Below are positions 62,740 through 64,000 of a DNA stretch of 64,000 nt, one piece after another. This DNA is from Sporosarcina sp. FSL K6-1522 (GTDB lineage Bacteria > Bacillota > Bacilli > Bacillales_A > Planococcaceae): positions 2,702,501 to 2,766,500 of the forward strand of contig NZ_CP152019.1 in NCBI RefSeq assembly GCF_038622445.1, in the 5' to 3' direction. The notes below the pieces were generated by a model, which worked only from the letters and a program-made list of their open reading frames with translations, ran no database searches and was not told the origin of the DNA. The first letter of the stretch is position 1. The number at the start of each line of letters is the position of its first letter. A program made the translations under genes and the position numbers.

Positions 62740-64000
62740 TTGCAAAACGTTTTAATTGTCGGAGCGGGGACAGGCGGGTCGATACTACTGGACCTTCTCC
62801 TAAATCTTGAATTCATGAATGTGAAGGCAATCATTGATACTGATGAACAAGCACCAGGAATTGTTCAAGCAAAAAAACAACAAATCGCGCATGGGACAAC
62901 GTGGCAGGATTATTTGACGGATGATATTCAAATCATTTTTGATGTGACGAACGACAAAACGTTATTTTCTGAGTTATTGAAGTCAAGACCGCCCCATACC
63001 GTTGTGATTCCAGGATCTGTGGCGAATCTACTCGTCAAGTTACTTGAGGACAACCATACATATATCAAACGGATTCAGGCGGAGATGCATAAACAGCGAA
63101 TGATCTTCGATTCAATCGACGAAGGAATGATTGGAATTGATGGAGATGGGAAAGTTAACTTCTTTAATGAAAGCGCTTCAAAAATGATAAATGTTCCAAT
63201 TAAACAAGCAATAGGCAGACCCGTTACGGAAGTAATCCCATCTACCGAGTTACCACGTGTGTGGGGGACGGGAGTCCCTGAATTGAATCGGGAGCTTGTA
63301 CTTGGCAACGGCTTGAAAATTGTCACTTCCCGCTATCCGCTCTTTGACAATCATCATCGTAAAGTAGGCGCTTTTGCAGTGTTCAAAGATATTACGGAAG
63401 TCGTTGCGTTGGCGGAAGAAATTACGGATCTCAACAGGGTGAAGACAATGCTTGAAGCGATTATCCATTCAAGCGATGACGCGATTTCAGTAGTTGACGA
63501 TCAAGGAAATGGTATACTCGTCAATCCGGCATATACACGTATTACAGGATTATCTGAAGAAGAAATCATTGGTAAACCGGCAACAGAAGATATCAATGAA
63601 GGCAAAAGTATTCATATGGAAGTGCTCAAGACGAAAAAACCTATCCGGGGTGTCAACATGCGGATTGGAGAAAATAATCGAGAGGTTCTTGTCAATGTTG
63701 CGCCGATTATCGTCGATCAGCAAGTAAAAGGTAGTGTCGGGGTTATCCATGATATTACTGAAATCCGTCACTTGATGAAAGAGCTCGATAAGGCAAGAAC
63801 GATTATTCGAAAACTTGAATCGACTTATACGTTCGATGATATTTTCGGAGGCTCGGAAGACATTGAAATCTCCATCGAACAAGCAAAACTGGCGGCTAAA
63901 TCGAACGTACCTGTCCTCTTGCGCGGCGAACCAGGAACGGGGAAGGAAGTATTTGCGCATGCGATTCATATCGGTAGCGAGGGACATTTGAACAAGTTTG
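62740..64000 (+). CDS. bkdR: sigma-54-dependent activator, BkdR-like (3' end outside window)
   Basis: At least 420 residues in the window from a TTG (MQNVLIVGAGTGGSILLDLL) with GAAGGGGGAA upstream. Order: a Rossmann-like N-terminal domain (1-105), two PAS domains (about 120-215 and 240-340, MIFDSIDEGMIGIDGDGKVNFFN and AIIHSSDDAISVVDDQGNGILVNPAYTRITGLSEEE), a linker helix and the start of the AAA+ domain (FDDIFGGSEDIEISIEQAKLAA, Walker A GEPGTGKEVFAHAI). The GAFTGA loop and HTH lie beyond the edge. In B. subtilis BkdR activates the branched-chain keto acid operon through SigL; the position after yqzF supports that. Confidence 0.88.
   Translation, partial: MQNVLIVGAGTGGSILLDLLLNLEFMNVKAIIDTDEQAPGIVQAKKQQIAHGTTWQDYLTDDIQIIFDVTNDKTLFSELLKSRPPHTVVIPGSVANLLVKLLEDNHTYIKRIQAEMHKQRMIFDSIDEGMIGIDGDGKVNFFNESASKMINVPIKQAIGRPVTEVIPSTELPRVWGTGVPELNRELVLGNGLKIVTSRYPLFDNHHRKVGAFAVFKDITEVVALAEEITDLNRVKTMLEAIIHSSDDAISVVDDQGNGILVNPAYTRITGLSEEEIIGKPATEDINEGKSIHMEVLKTKKPIRGVNMRIGENNREVLVNVAPIIVDQQVKGSVGVIHDITEIRHLMKELDKARTIIRKLESTYTFDDIFGGSEDIEISIEQAKLAAKSNVPVLLRGEPGTGKEVFAHAIHIGSEGHLNKF

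Noticed and set aside
1..64000. CRISPR arrays, insertion sequences, prophage, rRNA or tRNA genes
   Set aside because: I looked for regular spaced repeats, transposase or integrase reading frames and tRNA/rRNA signatures and found none. The only mobile-type elements are the two introns and the small repeats.

Overview
The window reads as chromosome of an aerobic, endospore-forming, naturally competent low-GC Firmicute. Gene order follows the Bacillus subtilis yqfW-to-bkdR segment closely: ispG, yqfZ, yqgB, yqgC, sodA, pbpA, rpmG, yqgN, yqgQ, yqgS, yqgU, yqgX, comG, aroK, gcv, yqhL, lipM, yqhQRST, efp, spoIIIA, accBC, nusB, folD, xseAB, ispA, dxs, yqxC, ahrC, recN, spoIVB, spo0A, yqiK, bkdR. 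A class II (B12-dependent) ribonucleotide reductase, a reduced spoIIIA operon and several non-subtilis insertions suggest a Planococcaceae-type organism such as Sporosarcina. That family assignment is inference; the Bacillales assignment is firm.

Layout. 1-5.4 kb: a 5'-nucleotidase (cut by the window edge), ispG, a LysM-like protein and a DUF1189 protein on the minus strand, then a Na/phosphate cotransporter, a DUF456 protein and sodA on plus. 5.6-14.7 kb: a class B PBP, two small minus-strand genes, rpmG, 5-formyl-THF cyclo-ligase, yqgQ, an LtaS-type enzyme, a lipoprotein, an MBL hydrolase and two small membrane proteins. 14.8-18.7 kb: the comGA-GG pseudopilus operon, preceded by a ComK-box-like sequence. 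18.7-25.5 kb: aroK, a tandem glycine riboswitch with gcvT-gcvPA-gcvPB, a YjoB-like AAA ATPase and a rhodanese-fold protein lacking its cysteine. 25.6-33.4 kb: an accessory catabolic cluster absent from the B. subtilis order (LysR regulator, class III aminotransferase, aldehyde dehydrogenase, GNAT acetyltransferase, APC permease, M20 deacylase) with a perfect CcpA cre site. 33.6-38.7 kb: a HAD phosphatase, lipM and nrdJ. 38.8-49.5 kb: yqhQ, yqhR, aroQ, pepQ, efp, the shortened spoIIIA operon, accB, accC, asp23, nusB and folD. 49.6-64 kb: xseAB, ispA, dxs, yqxC, ahrC, recN, spoIVB, spo0A, a FapA-family gene, a GDPD phosphodiesterase, DUF2627 and the start of a bkdR-like sigma-54 activator.

The strongest unusual result is nrdJ. 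Its reading frame is broken twice, and both breaks are explained exactly by group I introns of 321 and 254 nt with no homing endonuclease. Each follows a GGT codon. Each 5' exon pairs with an internal guide ending in the U-G wobble, each intron ends in G, and removing both restores an in-frame 853-residue class II reductase. The second intron sits inside the catalytic Asn-Pro-Cys-Gly/Glu motif.

Second is the spoIIIA operon. spoIIIAA and spoIIIAB are missing, a sigma-E-like promoter lies directly before spoIIIAC, spoIIIAE and spoIIIAG are short, and spoIIIAF is reduced to a 54-residue membrane stub that also carries a one-base frameshift. Third, the catabolic cluster holds every enzyme class needed for an acetylated-diamine (putrescine- or cadaverine-type) degradation route. 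Two families of dispersed non-coding repeats were also found, each with two copies in the window.
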